From contig NW_006763133.1 of assembly GCF_000264905.1 (NCBI RefSeq), positions 2,613,152 to 2,677,151 on the forward strand: 64,000 nucleotides of DNA. Direction: 5' to 3'. Numbering within the stretch: position 1 is the stretch's first letter; every line of letters begins with the position of its first letter. Of this stretch, positions 24,274-36,322 are shown one piece after another. The translations under genes and the position numbers were made by a program. The DNA is from Stereum hirsutum FP-91666 SS1 (Eukaryota > Basidiomycota > Agaricomycetes > Russulales > Stereaceae). The notes below the pieces were generated by a model. That model was given only the letters and a program-made list of their open reading frames with translations. It was not told the origin of the DNA and made no database searches.

Positions 24274-25851
24274 GACACCCAAGGGGTATGACGGTCCGAC
24301 TGCTGTTGAAGGATTCTCACTGACTGCGGGCTGTTTAATTTATCAGGCGATGACGCGGCTTTCGTGTCTCTAGGTCAGCGAGCTCTCCAAATCTCTACTC
24401 TCTCGGCCACTGAATACGGCATTTGTGTATTTGTGTCTACGCCCGGTAGATATCGGCCTATCAATTTACGGTGGCGTCGACGCTCTCGTATGTTACTCCA
24501 CTTTTAATCCCGCACAAAAACCGACTGCTGATATGCTGCTCTTAGCTATCTGCTCGCGTTATGGACTTGTACTTCTATTCGTTACGTTCGCCTGTTCTCG
24601 TCATCCCTCCTCCCTATTCCTCCGTCTTTTGTGACTCCTGGACGAAGTTTCTTCATGCGGGGCTTTCTCGGAATTCTCTACGTCGGGCCTGTTCACCTTA
24701 CAGCTCGTGTGTTTTACCAATTCCGTGGTACGTTTAGGAGGCCCCTCATACGTTACGATAGATGATTTGTGCTATGATTGTTATCGTTTGTTACCAGCTC
24801 GTTATGAATAGACAATGTATGCACGTCCATGACTTTGGCCTGCTTGTCAATGATTGCCTCCGGCGTACAATTTTGAGCATGGTCAGCCTTGGACTATGCT
24901 TACTGAGATGCTCGAACTTCTTGGCAAAGCTGACAAGAGGCAACCAAGTCAAGAAGACAAACAAAGGAAGGCCGAAACTGGTTGAAGTTATTTTTCAGGC
25001 AATCTGTGTGGCGATTTTCCATTGGTTTGCCATACTTATCGAGACTGCTGGTGTCGGATGAGAGTCCATGTCGGGACTGCTGAAGATGACAAGCTTAGAA
25101 AATCTCATGCCGATCAGAAACGCGATTCAAAATATTCACTCAGGAAGTCAATTGCACTGGTAGACCGGAGAAGGTTCAGGAGGTAAACCATGAGGTAAAT
25201 TGCCATATATAGGTAAATAGGGTTAGGGTTAGCGCCGAAAACCGACAAAAAAGATGGCCCACCCAGCCCGAGGGCCGGAGTGGGACAGGAAAATATTTAG
25301 ACGGTGCACGGCCCATAGGACCGTACAAACGACCAGGCTCCTCTGGGGACAAGGTCGCCGTGCAATGGAAGAGCCCAACCGCCGACGCACCCAGGTACGT
25401 GAAGGGGCACGACCCATCAAGGTAAGTATGCAGAATCAGGATGTCCGACGCACGGTTATAAAGGATGGGAGATGTGCGCACGGACCATGCGCACGACGGG
25501 TGGCAGCGCGCTAAACCGTAAACGCCCGCAAGCGCGTTCTCTCTTTGGAGTATGTACAAATAATAGCCAGGACTTTTCTTTTTCAATTCGAATGTCTCAG
25601 TTTCTTGTCTCTCTTCAGCGTTCCTCGAGCGTGACAAATCATCCTGAAGTGTCATGATACAAACATGAGCCTGACCTTACTTTTGACCAGACCTGGTTTC
25701 TGAGGACTCTTCTTGCACTCGGCTTGCGTTCAACTGGCGACGTTCGCGTTCTCTGCTGGATCATCTTGAGCTTGAACCTTTCGAATCGAATAGTACGGCT
25801 CCCGATTCTGATTATTTCAACCAGACAGTGCCTTCGATGTGGCATTGACAG

Positions 25852-25970
25852 TAGACCGTATCTGCGAGTGAATTTTTGACCTCGCCAAAGCTCGCTAAAG
25901 CCCAACGGGGCGCGACGATTGGCCCGATCACAGTTTTAAAGCCGTTTTAAACGGTTGCAGATACGGTCTA
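25852..25970. mobile_element. MITE-like element with perfect 14-bp terminal inverted repeats
   Basis: TAGACCGTATCTGC (25852-25865) is matched exactly in inverted orientation by GCAGATACGGTCTA (25957-25970). Both ends are TA, so the structure reads as a ~115-bp element with 12-bp inverted ends (GACCGTATCTGC) flanked by a TA target duplication, as for Tc1/mariner-type non-autonomous elements. The interior has no coding capacity and contains a GTTTTAAA/CGTTTTAAACG repeat. Classification rests on structure alone; no second copy exists in the window. Confidence 0.5.
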
Positions 25971-26223
25971 GTGATGCTCTTCTCGCATCCATTGTTTCCT
26001 AACCATCTTGATATATCTCCTCGGAACTGTAGCGTCGTGGGGGTCCAACCTTCCATGATGCTGTCTCCATCATCGCCCACGGCCGCCAGTCAGCAAAAGA
26101 CCAGTAAAACACTCCTCGAAATTGCTGTTCCATTCACCTGCTTGAGCTGGCAACGCACTCAGTGAGAAAATTCGTGTCCATACTAGGTCAATGCACATGA
26201 TCATCAGCACTAGTGATAAGCAT

Positions 26224-26230
26224 TATATAT
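26224..26230 (+). promoter_or_regulatory. TATA box of the Gly/Trp-rich secreted-peptide gene
   Basis: TATATAT lies 205 nt upstream of the ATG at 26429. It is followed by a pyrimidine-rich leader, in the same arrangement as the related gene at 23680. Confidence 0.45.
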
Positions 26231-26428
26231 GGCCCCCTTCCCCGTTTTCATATTCTTTCACTTCCCCTCAACGCCTAATACACGCACTGTGTCTTTGTGT
26301 TTCTCGTACTGCTTGCATAGAGCCTTGCGTTCCCCGCACCGACAGTCTTTACTACCAGTCACCCAGGCTCCCTCAGCATTTAAACCTCGATTTTTGTCCA
26401 ATCTAACTCTCACATACTCAAACTCAAG

Positions 26429-26816
26429 ATGTACATGCGCACCATCATCTTTTTCCTATCTGCCCTGCTCTTGGTGATGGCCACCACCGTCTCTGCCACT
26501 CCCAACCCTATCTACAAACAAGCCAAGATTCGTCGCCACGACGGAGGCGAAGGCGGTGGTTCCAGCGATCAATGGGGCTCTGGCTCTGGCTCCAGCTGGG
26601 GCAACACCGGAGGCGATGGCGGCAGCAGCTGGGGTAACGGAGGAGGTGACAGCGGCAGTGGCTGGGGGGGAAGCGGTGGTTACCCTAAGCCTTCTAAGCA
26701 GTGAGTGCTCGTTCATGTCCCCTTTGAATTCCTCGCAGCTGTAATGGATACTGATAGATCTTTTGTTCTTTAGTTGGAGGGCTCGTGCTCCAGCTGCGAC
26801 CCCTCGCGGTCTCTGA
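26429..26816 (+). CDS. Secreted Gly/Trp-repeat peptide precursor, WxARAPA tail
   Basis: Two exons, 26429-26700 and 26774-26816, join in phase 2 to 104 aa. The N-terminus is a signal peptide (MYMRTIIFFLSALLLVMATT, cut near VSA). A dibasic KIRR follows, then a Gly/Ser/Asp/Trp-rich segment of about 45 residues. In it, Trp-Gly recurs four times at 8-13-residue spacing (QWGSGSGS, SWGNTGGDGGS, SWGNGGGDSGS, GWGGSGG). The short last exon encodes the end of PSKHWRARAPAATPRGL. The junction PSK|(V/H)W(E/R)ARAPA, including the phase-2 intron directly before the Trp codon, is shared with the gene at 23680, so the two are probably related despite different middles. The product is expected to be secreted and cleaved after RR. 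The function is unknown; cell-wall, peptide-signal or antimicrobial roles are all possible. Confidence 0.68.
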
Positions 26817-28219
26817 TCGCTACCAGGTGCTTGATTGCACTAAGGATGTACTCGTCATATGCTTGTACCGATACCTGTAGAACACCTCAGGTGGGTCACA
26901 TCTTTACTTTCTCATATGGCGGAATCATTGAATGAAATGTATTCCCAGATGTTGTCTTCCATGCTGATACCACCTGTCAACCCCTTTATTGTGCCGTGCT
27001 ATGTACACTCCCTCGTATTCCCATTTGTTGTCCTCTGTCCTACTCTCCTTTCTTATTCTTCGCGTCTTCTTCAAGTTCGAACGTTCTTGCTTCTTGATAG
27101 ACTCAAGCTTATACTTAGCCTTCGGCGATGACATCATCTGCTTTTCCTTCCGCTCAAATGCCTGTTGCATTATTATACCCACGTTTTGTTGCTTTATAAT
27201 AATTATTTACATCTTCTTGTTTTCGTAACGCTCTCTGAATCTATCAACGACTTGTGCGAAGTGATGCATTCTCCACACTGATCTGTTCAATGCCGGCCAA
27301 TGGCCATAATCGCTCAAGCCGCCTAGCGCCACACAGAATACTCTTGTGGCGCGCCGGAACACGGACGTCAGACCGAACGAGTATGGCGCACTCGCGATCG
27401 CCTCGCGCAGAAAGCGTGCACAACGCTGTCGTCCATCGCTTGCTCTAAGCGCGTTCAGATGTACTAACGGCCATCGCCACTAACCACTAAACCTAACGAT
27501 TAGACTAACACCAAGCCCTGCCGCTGCGCCGCTATCCGCCTTGAACTTCTCATAAGTTATATAAGGGTATTGGATCCCTCACATGTACCCAAAAACGTTT
27601 CCCCAGATATGAACTACAAGGACATCCTAATCTGCCTGAAGTTGAGAAAGGAGACGGCCTGACAGGACAACCGAACGGACGGGGGAAAGGCGTACACACC
27701 GCAACACATGGTGATGGAAAAAATATGATGACCGGCACGAAATAGTAAGCCCGACTACTGCCCAACTGCAAAGCGTCTTTCTTCCAGCCCCTTGCCTGCT
27801 ATGTACCGAACCGACGACCCGAACAGCGAACGGCCTGACCGAGCGATCGAGTGACGAAACACGTGGGAAATTAGGGGAAAGGATTGACGAGGGAGTGCTG
27901 TGAGGTCGGTTCGATTGGATGGGGCATGGGCGGGCAGGCGGACGGGCGTCTGGAGCAGGCAAAGCAGAATAGAGAGATGATGAAGAGAATGATAAGAGTC
28001 AAGACAAACACGACGCCAGAAGAGAGACAGACAGAGAAGACGGAGACAGAAAAAAGGTAATAGAGACAGGGAGAGACAGACGTGAAAGGAGAAGAAGTGT
28101 GTGATGTGCACGGGATATAGGGAGAAGATCGTAGATGGTCATGAGAAAGTGAAGGGACTATATGACGAACGGGCGGTACGGTCGTATTCGAGGGCAATAT
28201 GAGGGAAGTATGGACTATA
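26817..28219. other. Gene-free spacer with long 3' flank of CDC42
   Basis: No supported gene lies here. The minus-strand frame that continues past the CDC42 exons at 27871-28219 is Ser/Leu/Pro-rich pyrimidine-tract sequence and has no homology. It is probably the CDC42 3' UTR and intergenic DNA. Confidence 0.5.
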
Positions 28220-29064
<845 letters not shown>

Positions 29065-29923
29065 ATCTCTTACGACTCCGAACGACTAAAGCGGCTGCTG
29101 GCGAGAGCAGCAGTTTAGCTATCACTCGCGAGATACACAAATGTCTTATGATGAAAGAGATGAAGAGATGGCGAGGGGGGGAATAGGCTAATTGGTGCTC
29201 TCACGACTGCGATAAAACAGCCGAAAGGGCTAGGACACAATGAAGAAGACAGACCTTATTGCTAAGACGACAGTGGGCAACTGCCTGGCGTGAAAAGAAA
29301 AGGGAATTGCTGAGGGAAGATGAGACCAGTGTGTCGCCTTGCGGTACGGAAAGTCGAGAGTTGTGTGGAAACCGAGCGCGAGTTGGAACGCAGTCGTCAC
29401 AGGGCGGGTTGTTGCGGTCAGTTACTGATGGGATACCGAAATATTATAGAAAGAGACGTACAGCTCGCTCTGTCGAAGACAGGAGCCCGGAGACGTGTGC
29501 GAAGACGAGTGGAACGACGACGACGATGACGGGAGGAGGGTGGCTGCTGGCAGGCTTGCTGTGCGTGCTGTGGTCGACAGCTGTTGGCAACGACGAGGAC
29601 GGCTCTTGGTCGCTGCTCGGCCTAGACGCCCCGGCTCTGCCGCCCATCGCCACGCGCGTCACAAACTGGTCACAAACACTCGCACACAAATCTTATTTCC
29701 GTCTTTCCTGCGCTCATCGCTATCAGATAGCCAATAACTCTAGGCGACAGCTACCTATCGCTACCAGTAAGGTAATACACATAGAACAAGAATATTTTGC
29801 ACGTGCAAATGGATCGAAGAAGCAAGAGGAATGCGATAACTTAGACTCATAAAATCGGACCTCTATCTCCCAAGACCCTCTGGATGGTCGTCCAGAAAAT
29901 CTAACCCCAGTCAGACTTAGTCA
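29065..29923. other. CDC42 promoter and spacer
   Basis: This 859-bp gap must include the promoter of CDC42 (minus strand). A 197-codon plus-strand frame at 29259-29852 has no homology, uses arginine-rich low-quality codons and is rejected as a gene. Confidence 0.5.
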
Positions 29924-32900
29924 TTAGCTCGCTTTCAACCGCTTCGGAGCTGTCTCATCTGTGTCTTCAACAGGCCGTCAGTCGGTGCTACTGTCAGTAT
30001 GGTTCGTAGTTGAGATGCGATGGAAAAGCCGCATACCGTTTGGCACTGGCGGGTGCGCGAACCACGTTAGACGGCCATCTTTGGTTCCGGTAACGAGACA
30101 ATCGTTGGCTGAAACACCGTTCCCGAAAAAGCTCTGAACGGCGTTAGTATTGTGAGAGCGGTCGTCAGTAATGCGCTTCTATAACATACGAATCCTTGAC
30201 AGCACTCACTCCGACTGCCTCTACGATCGCGTCTAAGAGTTCCAAGAGAGGAAGAATGGCCGTTAGTCTCATCTCTCGGTTAGGGCTGTGACGTCTGTTA
30301 TGGAATCTCACTTTCTCCATGATCTAGCCCGTATATGAGCTCTGCGTTGTCCTTGTTCCACACAAGGGAAGACCCATCCGCACAGCCATACACCAGCAAC
30401 TGGCACTTGCTGACGAATGTTACACCTGATTCGTAACTGACGTTTTGCATCTGGTCCGCGTCCTTCATGGCATATACTTGTTCTATATTGCCCTTGTTGT
30501 CGTTCTGACGAATACCGACGAGGTGCACGCGGCCACCTAGCTGAGACACTAGGGCGTGCGTCCCCGCTGTGTTCACGTCGATATGATACCTGCATTCATA
30601 TGTAAGTAGCTGGAAAGTCGATGTAGAAATAGATGTCCGTACACTTTGTTCTTGAGGAACGCATAAGCTCGAAGTGTACCATTTGGGACCTGGCAATACC
30701 AAAGAACGCCGTCCTTGGTACCACCGAGCAAGGCATCCCCATCCTCGACGAACCGAATTGCAGTTACATTCTGTCGCAAGATGGACCTTTGCTGCTGCCA
30801 TTGACCTATACACCACGGAGTCAGTTGAGTCATCCGTGACCATCGCACAATTCACAACAAAACAGAGCTCACCTTTATTCAACATCCACAGCTTGACACC
30901 CAACCTTGGGATCGCCACAGCAATACGATCGTGAATGTACGCCATAGCCGTTGGTATGTCTTCTGGTCTGCGTTCAGGATTGCTCGGGTCAGCCACCTTT
31001 GACCAATGCCACTGATCGCCTTGTCGAGTCCACTTCGCTATTGATCCCGTCTCGCTCAGAGACAGGATCCCAACATCATACTCTAACCACATCGCCGCAA
31101 CAACAGGAGCCTTATGCGTCAACTTCGCTATCTCCTTGAAATTGAGGTTATCCCACACTCGAATCGTAGAATCATGGCCTGCACATACAGAAAGTCAGCA
31201 TGATGCAAGAAATTCTATGACACGGGGAGTACTGACAGTTGACCGCAAAAAAGCTACCCGTCGAGCTGAACATAATCCCTCTGATTCCCGGGCCATCGCC
31301 CGGCAAAGACATAGACCGCACGCTGCTCAATAAAGGACACTTCAATGCCGTCCGACGAACACGCGGCGGAGGTTCAGGAAGCATGGGTGCAGATTCTTCC
31401 ATTGGTGGCGGCGAAACCTTCCGTTTCACCCCGCTCACAGTCTTAGGCGGAGATGGTGCCCTCGGCCGGGCGTCCGTGATACGCGGTGCTAACGGTGTAG
31501 CAATTGGAGAGGCGTGACGAGCTGTTAAGGAGAGCGTCGTATGCCTTAGTTCAGTTTAAGGATATGTGTGACGAGACGTACGATATCGAGGCATGGGTGC
31601 CATTGCCTTCGGTTTCTGTGGCAAAGGGTGCGCCGGCAAGCCCGATGTACTTGTTGTCGGTCCGTGCGTATAACCACTGGGCACCGCAACCTGCGTAGCG
31701 GAAGGTCCAGCCCTAGGAGCTGTCGGGGTGTTTATCGGAGGCCGTTGCACAGGATGGTGAGTGGAATTAGGTGCAACGTTGGGTGTTGTATGTTTTGTAT
31801 CCGAAGGAGCACCTGCATGCTTGACGAAGTTAGCCTGTGAAGGCGCTGCTGTTGTAGAAATTGGGTGAGGGTCGCTTGTTGTCTGAGAGAACCCGGAGGG
31901 AGCGGTAGGAGTCGCTTGCGCTTGTGAGTGCTTCGGTGGAATGGCGCCCGTAGAAGATGGCGGCTGGGATAATGAGGTAGCGGGAACGAATCGTGGAACA
32001 GGTACGGCTGATGATGTTCCCGACATTGGTCGTAATGGTGGACCAGTGGGTGCATTGCTAGATGATGGGCCCGGATAAGCGGGGAGCGAGGAAGGCGATG
32101 CGAGATGATTCTGGTCTCGCGCTACACTCGGCGTTGATGTCGATCCTTGAGACATCCCGGACGTAGAGGTTGGCATACTCTGAGGCGGAAAAGGTGGCAC
32201 TGAAGAACCATATGGCGGAAAAGAATTACCATTGGTATTAGGTGCAACAATGAATGAAGCCCTCGGTCCCGTAGGAGTGACAAGCCTCGACCCAGAGTTG
32301 ATTGGCCTCGGATTCTGAGATTGGGACAATCCAGGGATCAGCGGAGACATAGGTCGCGACGAAGTAGACGAAGGTACAGGATGAGGTTGTGATACCGATA
32401 TGTGCGGAAAGGCTCGAGAGGTAGGCGATGCGGAAGGTGGAAAAGGTGGATGTTGCATGCCTGGATGAGCAGGATGTGTAACAGCTACAGGCAATGACGA
32501 CTTAGCAAGATCCTGATTTCGAGGGGTGGATTGGGGGAATGACGGCTGTTGCATGTGTGTAGGAAGAGCAGAGGACACGGGCCCTCTAGAGATTGCACCG
32601 CTGAATACGACAGGGTTGAAGTCTATCGACCCCGGTCTCGGATGGGACACCACATTGTGAGGGTGAGACGAGATAGATACACCTGACGTAGAGGTAGGCT
32701 GAGGGACAGGATCGGGCGTGTGAGGCTTCGGTGGCTCCGGTCGTGAGGTCGGAGACGGCAGCTGAGAAGGGTTATGGGGAGCAAGAGTAGCAGATGGCGG
32801 ATTGGAAGGAATCGGATTGGAGTCGCTAGACGAGGTGAGAGTCAGTGTTGCAGGAGACTCTTCTCGCTTGACCCGAGCAACAGAGACAGGACCAGACACA

Positions 32901-34466
32901 TCCTCAGACGTATTGGATAGTCGTGACTGAGAGGCGTGTATCAGTCAACACAGCGTGGGACACATACGAAAATACGAATGAGGACCACACACCTTATCGC
33001 TAGTCGTGTTCAATGATTCTGAAGTCGGCTTCTCTTGAGTACTGGGCCCTGGCGACTGTGACGGTAGGGACACGAAATCCGTAACGAACCCGCCAGACAC
33101 AAATGGGTTTACAAAGGCTTTGCGATTTGCGGGCTTGGGTACAGGTGGCGTGGCAGACGAAGCATTGGCAACAGATGAAGGGTCTGGATCTTCAGGTAGG
33201 CCCCGAGGTGAGAGTTGTGGGGAGTCAGGGCTTATTTGCTGGACCTGATAGGAACGTGGAGAGGCGGTGAGGGGCTGTAAATTTGTCATGGAAGGTCGTT
33301 TATGGGGAACAATGCCATTTGATAAAGATTGTTCACTGGAAGGAACAGGGTCATGGTGTGAAGGTGGCGTTGATGGCGATGGGAGCATGCCATTCGTCTG
33401 TGTTGTATCGTCCTGTTCGTAAGCATGATCAAGAATATAGCTTTTGCGAGAGGTAGATCGTATGAAACTCACGTAAATATCCACTGGTAGAGTCTTGCCA
33501 GGGAGAGCCACTGGATCCGACGGTGTGCGGATAGGTGACGGAGGCGGGCTACTGGGTGGGGAATCAAGTTCCATGGGAGAGAGACTGCGCTCACGGTCCA
33601 AGTGCTGTATAGGAAGGAGGCTGTGCTCGTGTCCGGATGACTGAATCCAGCCATTATACTACATGCGTGACGTAGAGCATAAAGAGACATACCTGTTGAG
33701 TGTCTGGCAACGCCACGCGATCCAACAATGCCGGTTTCTCCTCAATAGATGTGGTGGAAGTATTGACTCCAGCGTCCTGAGTACTCGCGGGTCGAATGTC
33801 AGTCTGCGTCGCGCTGTGCAGATGTTTCGGAGGATCAGAGGTTTGAGAAGCCTGACACACTGTCTCTAGAGGCTGGGGGACTGCTTGCACCGACGACGAG
33901 GAAACTTCAGGCTGAGCCTGCACGCCAATAGATACATGAGGAAGAGGTTCAGGCTTTGGCGTTTCCGTTACAGTAGTGCTAAATGGACTTGAAAGGACAA
34001 GCTGGTAAGGGTTATGTGGTGGAGGGTATAGGGAACATAAAGCCGACCGTTTCATCCAGTTCTTACGCATCTTCGGCGGCATTACTTGCTCTGAGAGCAC
34101 AGAATCTTCCTCTTCTTCGGCTACCTGCGTCTCCTCTTCTTCATCAGAACTCGAAGTCGCACCGAGCGCGTCTCCTTCGAACAACATTGCCTGATCCTTG
34201 AAAGGTCCATTCTCCACCATCAGCAAAATTTCTTTCCCCGGCTTCACTTCGATCCTCTTCTGTGCAAAAAGGCTGAAGTATACCGCTGGCTTCCCATCCC
34301 CTTCATCTTCAGAGTCTTCATCGAGTTCGACGCGTCGCAATACTACATGCGCTTTCTGGCTAGAGCCATGAGGGCGAAACCGCAAGTGTCCTTTAATGCC
34401 GAGAATGGAAGCTGCTGTGGGTCGCAAGAGGGATCCAGAGGGGCGAGGGTGGATGTCCCCCGGCAT
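29924..34466 (-). CDS. Large Ser/Pro-rich protein with C-terminal WD40-like repeats
   Basis: There are eleven exons (minus strand): 34466-33693, 33604-33473, 33412-32993, 32926-31582, 31521-31237, 31178-30873, 30805-30643, 30589-30312, 30232-30210, 30133-30037 and 29958-29924. The phases close on 1,285 aa. The first ~95 residues look folded (SILGIKGHLRFRPHGSSQKA, RRVELDEDSEDEGDGKPAVY, EVKPGKEILLMVENGPFKDQ). Residues ~120-900 are low-complexity Ser/Pro/Thr. The last ~400 contain WD40-like blades (IRGIMFSSTGSFFAVNCHDS, then STIRVWDNLNFKEIAKLTHK, TAIRFVEDGDALLGGTKDG, CLVTGTKDGRLTWFAHPP). The short exon of 23 nt (30232-30210) is needed for the frame and will be missed by many predictors. Intron 2 (33472-33413) is 60 nt with no in-frame stop, so its retention would add 20 residues. 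WD40 propellers scaffold complexes; nothing here identifies the partner. Confidence 0.8.
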
Positions 34467-34890
34467 AGAGTAGGAGGTGTATAGGTCGTAGTAACCTCCA
34501 GAAGGATATAACGAGCTTGAAAGTGAGCGAGACGGTGAGCGAACAGGAGAACCGCCGCGTTCTCAAAATCCGTGCACCGAGTCGGCGAATGCCGGGCGCC
34601 ACCGAACGCATGGGTGGCGTTGACACGCCGGACTTCTCGTCAACCGTGTCCCGCACAAATCCTGCCATCTTTGAGTGCTCTACGTCGACAAAAGCCCGAC
34701 GATGTTTATCTACTTCGGTATTCTCTGCTGATGTCCTTTTGGCAAGCATACTGTAGATTTGAGTACAATGACTTCAGTTCGGTGCTGTCTCACCCGTACT
34801 GTGTACTAGGCCATCTGGGTCATACAAATATCCGAATAGATTCTACTGCAGTCATCTAAAGTACCGCCCTTTGCTCGAAGTTCAGTACTT
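34467..34890. other. Spacer upstream of the WD40 gene
   Basis: This 424-bp spacer holds the promoter of the WD40 protein gene and the 3' end of the AhpD-like gene, both minus strand. No other feature is evident. Confidence 0.5.
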
Positions 34891-35887
34891 TCAGCCTTCC
34901 TTTACATCCGGTACGCCATCCCTCCACTTTACACCTGCAGCCTCTGAAACCTCCATGGCAATCCTCCGGACGGCCTTCGCGTCCTCCAATGAGGCACCAC
35001 TTCGGCGCGCGTTGTCCAAGTGCCAGTTTATCTGACGAGGTGTGTCACCAGCGATGAGTGTACCTACCAGCGTGTACGCAGTCTCCAGTTGGTCGGTCAC
35101 CTCGAGGAAACCGTACACATGGCCGTAAGCAACGTTCTGGCTGAACATGCCTATATGATGCAGTCATTCAGTTGAAGCTCCACCTTGCAGGGGTAAAACA
35201 ACAACATACCCATGTCTGGAGAGATCTTGTCAAGAAGACCCTGCACATTATCGCCTGTTTCTCCGTACAAGGACTTGAAAAAGGCCTTTCCTCGTTCCTC
35301 ATACACCTGCATCGGCTGGGCATCTCTGCGCGTTCAAGGTCTCAAGTTCGGTACTTCTTGGTTCATGAATGAGCTACTGACCTTAGAGGTTTCGTGTCCC
35401 GAAGCTCATCGGGCGTGACCTCAGAAAGAGATACCAGTGCATTGATAGCCTATCATTGACCATCAGCAGTCAGTATACGCTGAGTATCTCTGAAACAGTC
35501 GTATCTTTACCTTGGAATATCCAGCCACCATACCAGATTTAAACAAGCAATCCCTCATCTTACGGGCTAGTAACAGTTTCTCATTATGTGCTTGCTCCTT
35601 TGACACACCGAAGTCTGCCTGAGCCTTCTCAAGCTCAGAGAAGACATGCTTGAATATCAGGGGAATGGTCTCGGGCCTATTAGCGGTGCTGAACGAGCAT
35701 GACGCCACAATGTACCATGGATTCTTGAAGACTTCAAACGAGAAAGAGCACAAGATCAGTCGTAGACAGCCACAAAGATGATCATGATCATCAAATCACC
35801 ATCAGCAGACGAGGAGAGGGCCGCCTTGCTAGATGGATACAAGGACTTCAGATGCGCGAGGAAAGTAGGTGGCGCCAGGTCTGTCAT
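34891..35887 (-). CDS. AhpD-like / carboxymuconolactone decarboxylase-family protein
   Basis: There are five exons (minus strand): 35887-35800, 35731-35511, 35449-35382, 35325-35210 and 35150-34891, joining in phase to 250 aa. The order is helical MTDLAPPTFLAHLKSLYPSS, VFKNPWYIVASCSFSTANRP, NEKLLLARKMRDCLFKSGMV and AINALVSLSEVTPDELRDTK. Then come QPMQVYEERGKAFFKSLYGE and, after MFSQNVAYGHVYGFLEVTDQ, TLIAGDTPRQINWHLDNARR. This helical set matches the fungal AhpD-like/CMD superfamily. The CxxC peroxidatic pair typical of AhpD is not visible, so peroxidase activity is unlikely; the biochemical role is unknown. The start at 35887 gives a short, sensible N-terminus, and the frame upstream has no better methionine. 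The final residues GVPDVKEG precede the stop directly. Confidence 0.8.
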
Positions 35888-36322
35888 CGCAAGCTGCCCC
35901 AGGTAACGTTGTCTGAGATATTATCCTCGAAAACGGAGAATAGGATGTGGAGAGGTCACGTAATTGACCAGGAGGTGATGGTAAGGAATCAAAGTTTCCT
36001 TGGTTTTGTGATCAGCTCTTCGTGAAGTTCTTCTCGAAGCGGCTTCTATTGCACGTGAACGAGAATATGTGTGGCGGTGTGGCAGCACTGTGGCCCAATC
36101 AGCAGGCAAATGAATACTGAGGATATTTATGACAGAATGTTATAGGAAACGCATGAGATGAGGGGAAGTACACTTGTGAGAGCCATTTGGCACGAAGAGT
36201 TATTTTGTTAATACATCGACAAAGAGATAGGTAGGCAAGATGCATAAAGGATCGTGATCTACTTGAGAGGGACATTACGGAGACATGCATCAAAAGTAGA
36301 GGAAGTATACGCCTTGTAGAGC
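35888..36322. other. Spacer between the amine oxidase and AhpD-like genes
   Basis: These 435 bp hold the amine oxidase 3' UTR and the AhpD-like promoter (both minus strand). I see no further gene. Confidence 0.5.

Larger units (their letters stand above)
24274..26428. other. Gene-free spacer between the two secreted-peptide genes
   Basis: I found no third copy of the ARAP-type exon here on either strand. The stretch holds a short TTAGGG doublet near 25217-25228 and a 119-bp inverted-repeat element at 25852-25970. A 159-codon minus-strand open frame at 25176-25655 lacks any recognisable feature and is not called. Confidence 0.45.

Noticed and set aside
25176..25655. 159-codon minus-strand open frame
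   Set aside because: No signal, domain, or splice-linked continuation; codon use unlike the genuine genes.
27871..28219. Continuation of the CDC42 minus-strand frame beyond the GTGAGT donor at 28371
   Set aside because: Splicing at that donor gives the conserved C-terminus and CaaX box; the read-through is pyrimidine-tract sequence.
29259..29852. 197-codon plus-strand open frame
   Set aside because: Arginine-rich, no recognisable motif, lies in the CDC42 promoter region and overlaps equal-quality frames on the other strand.
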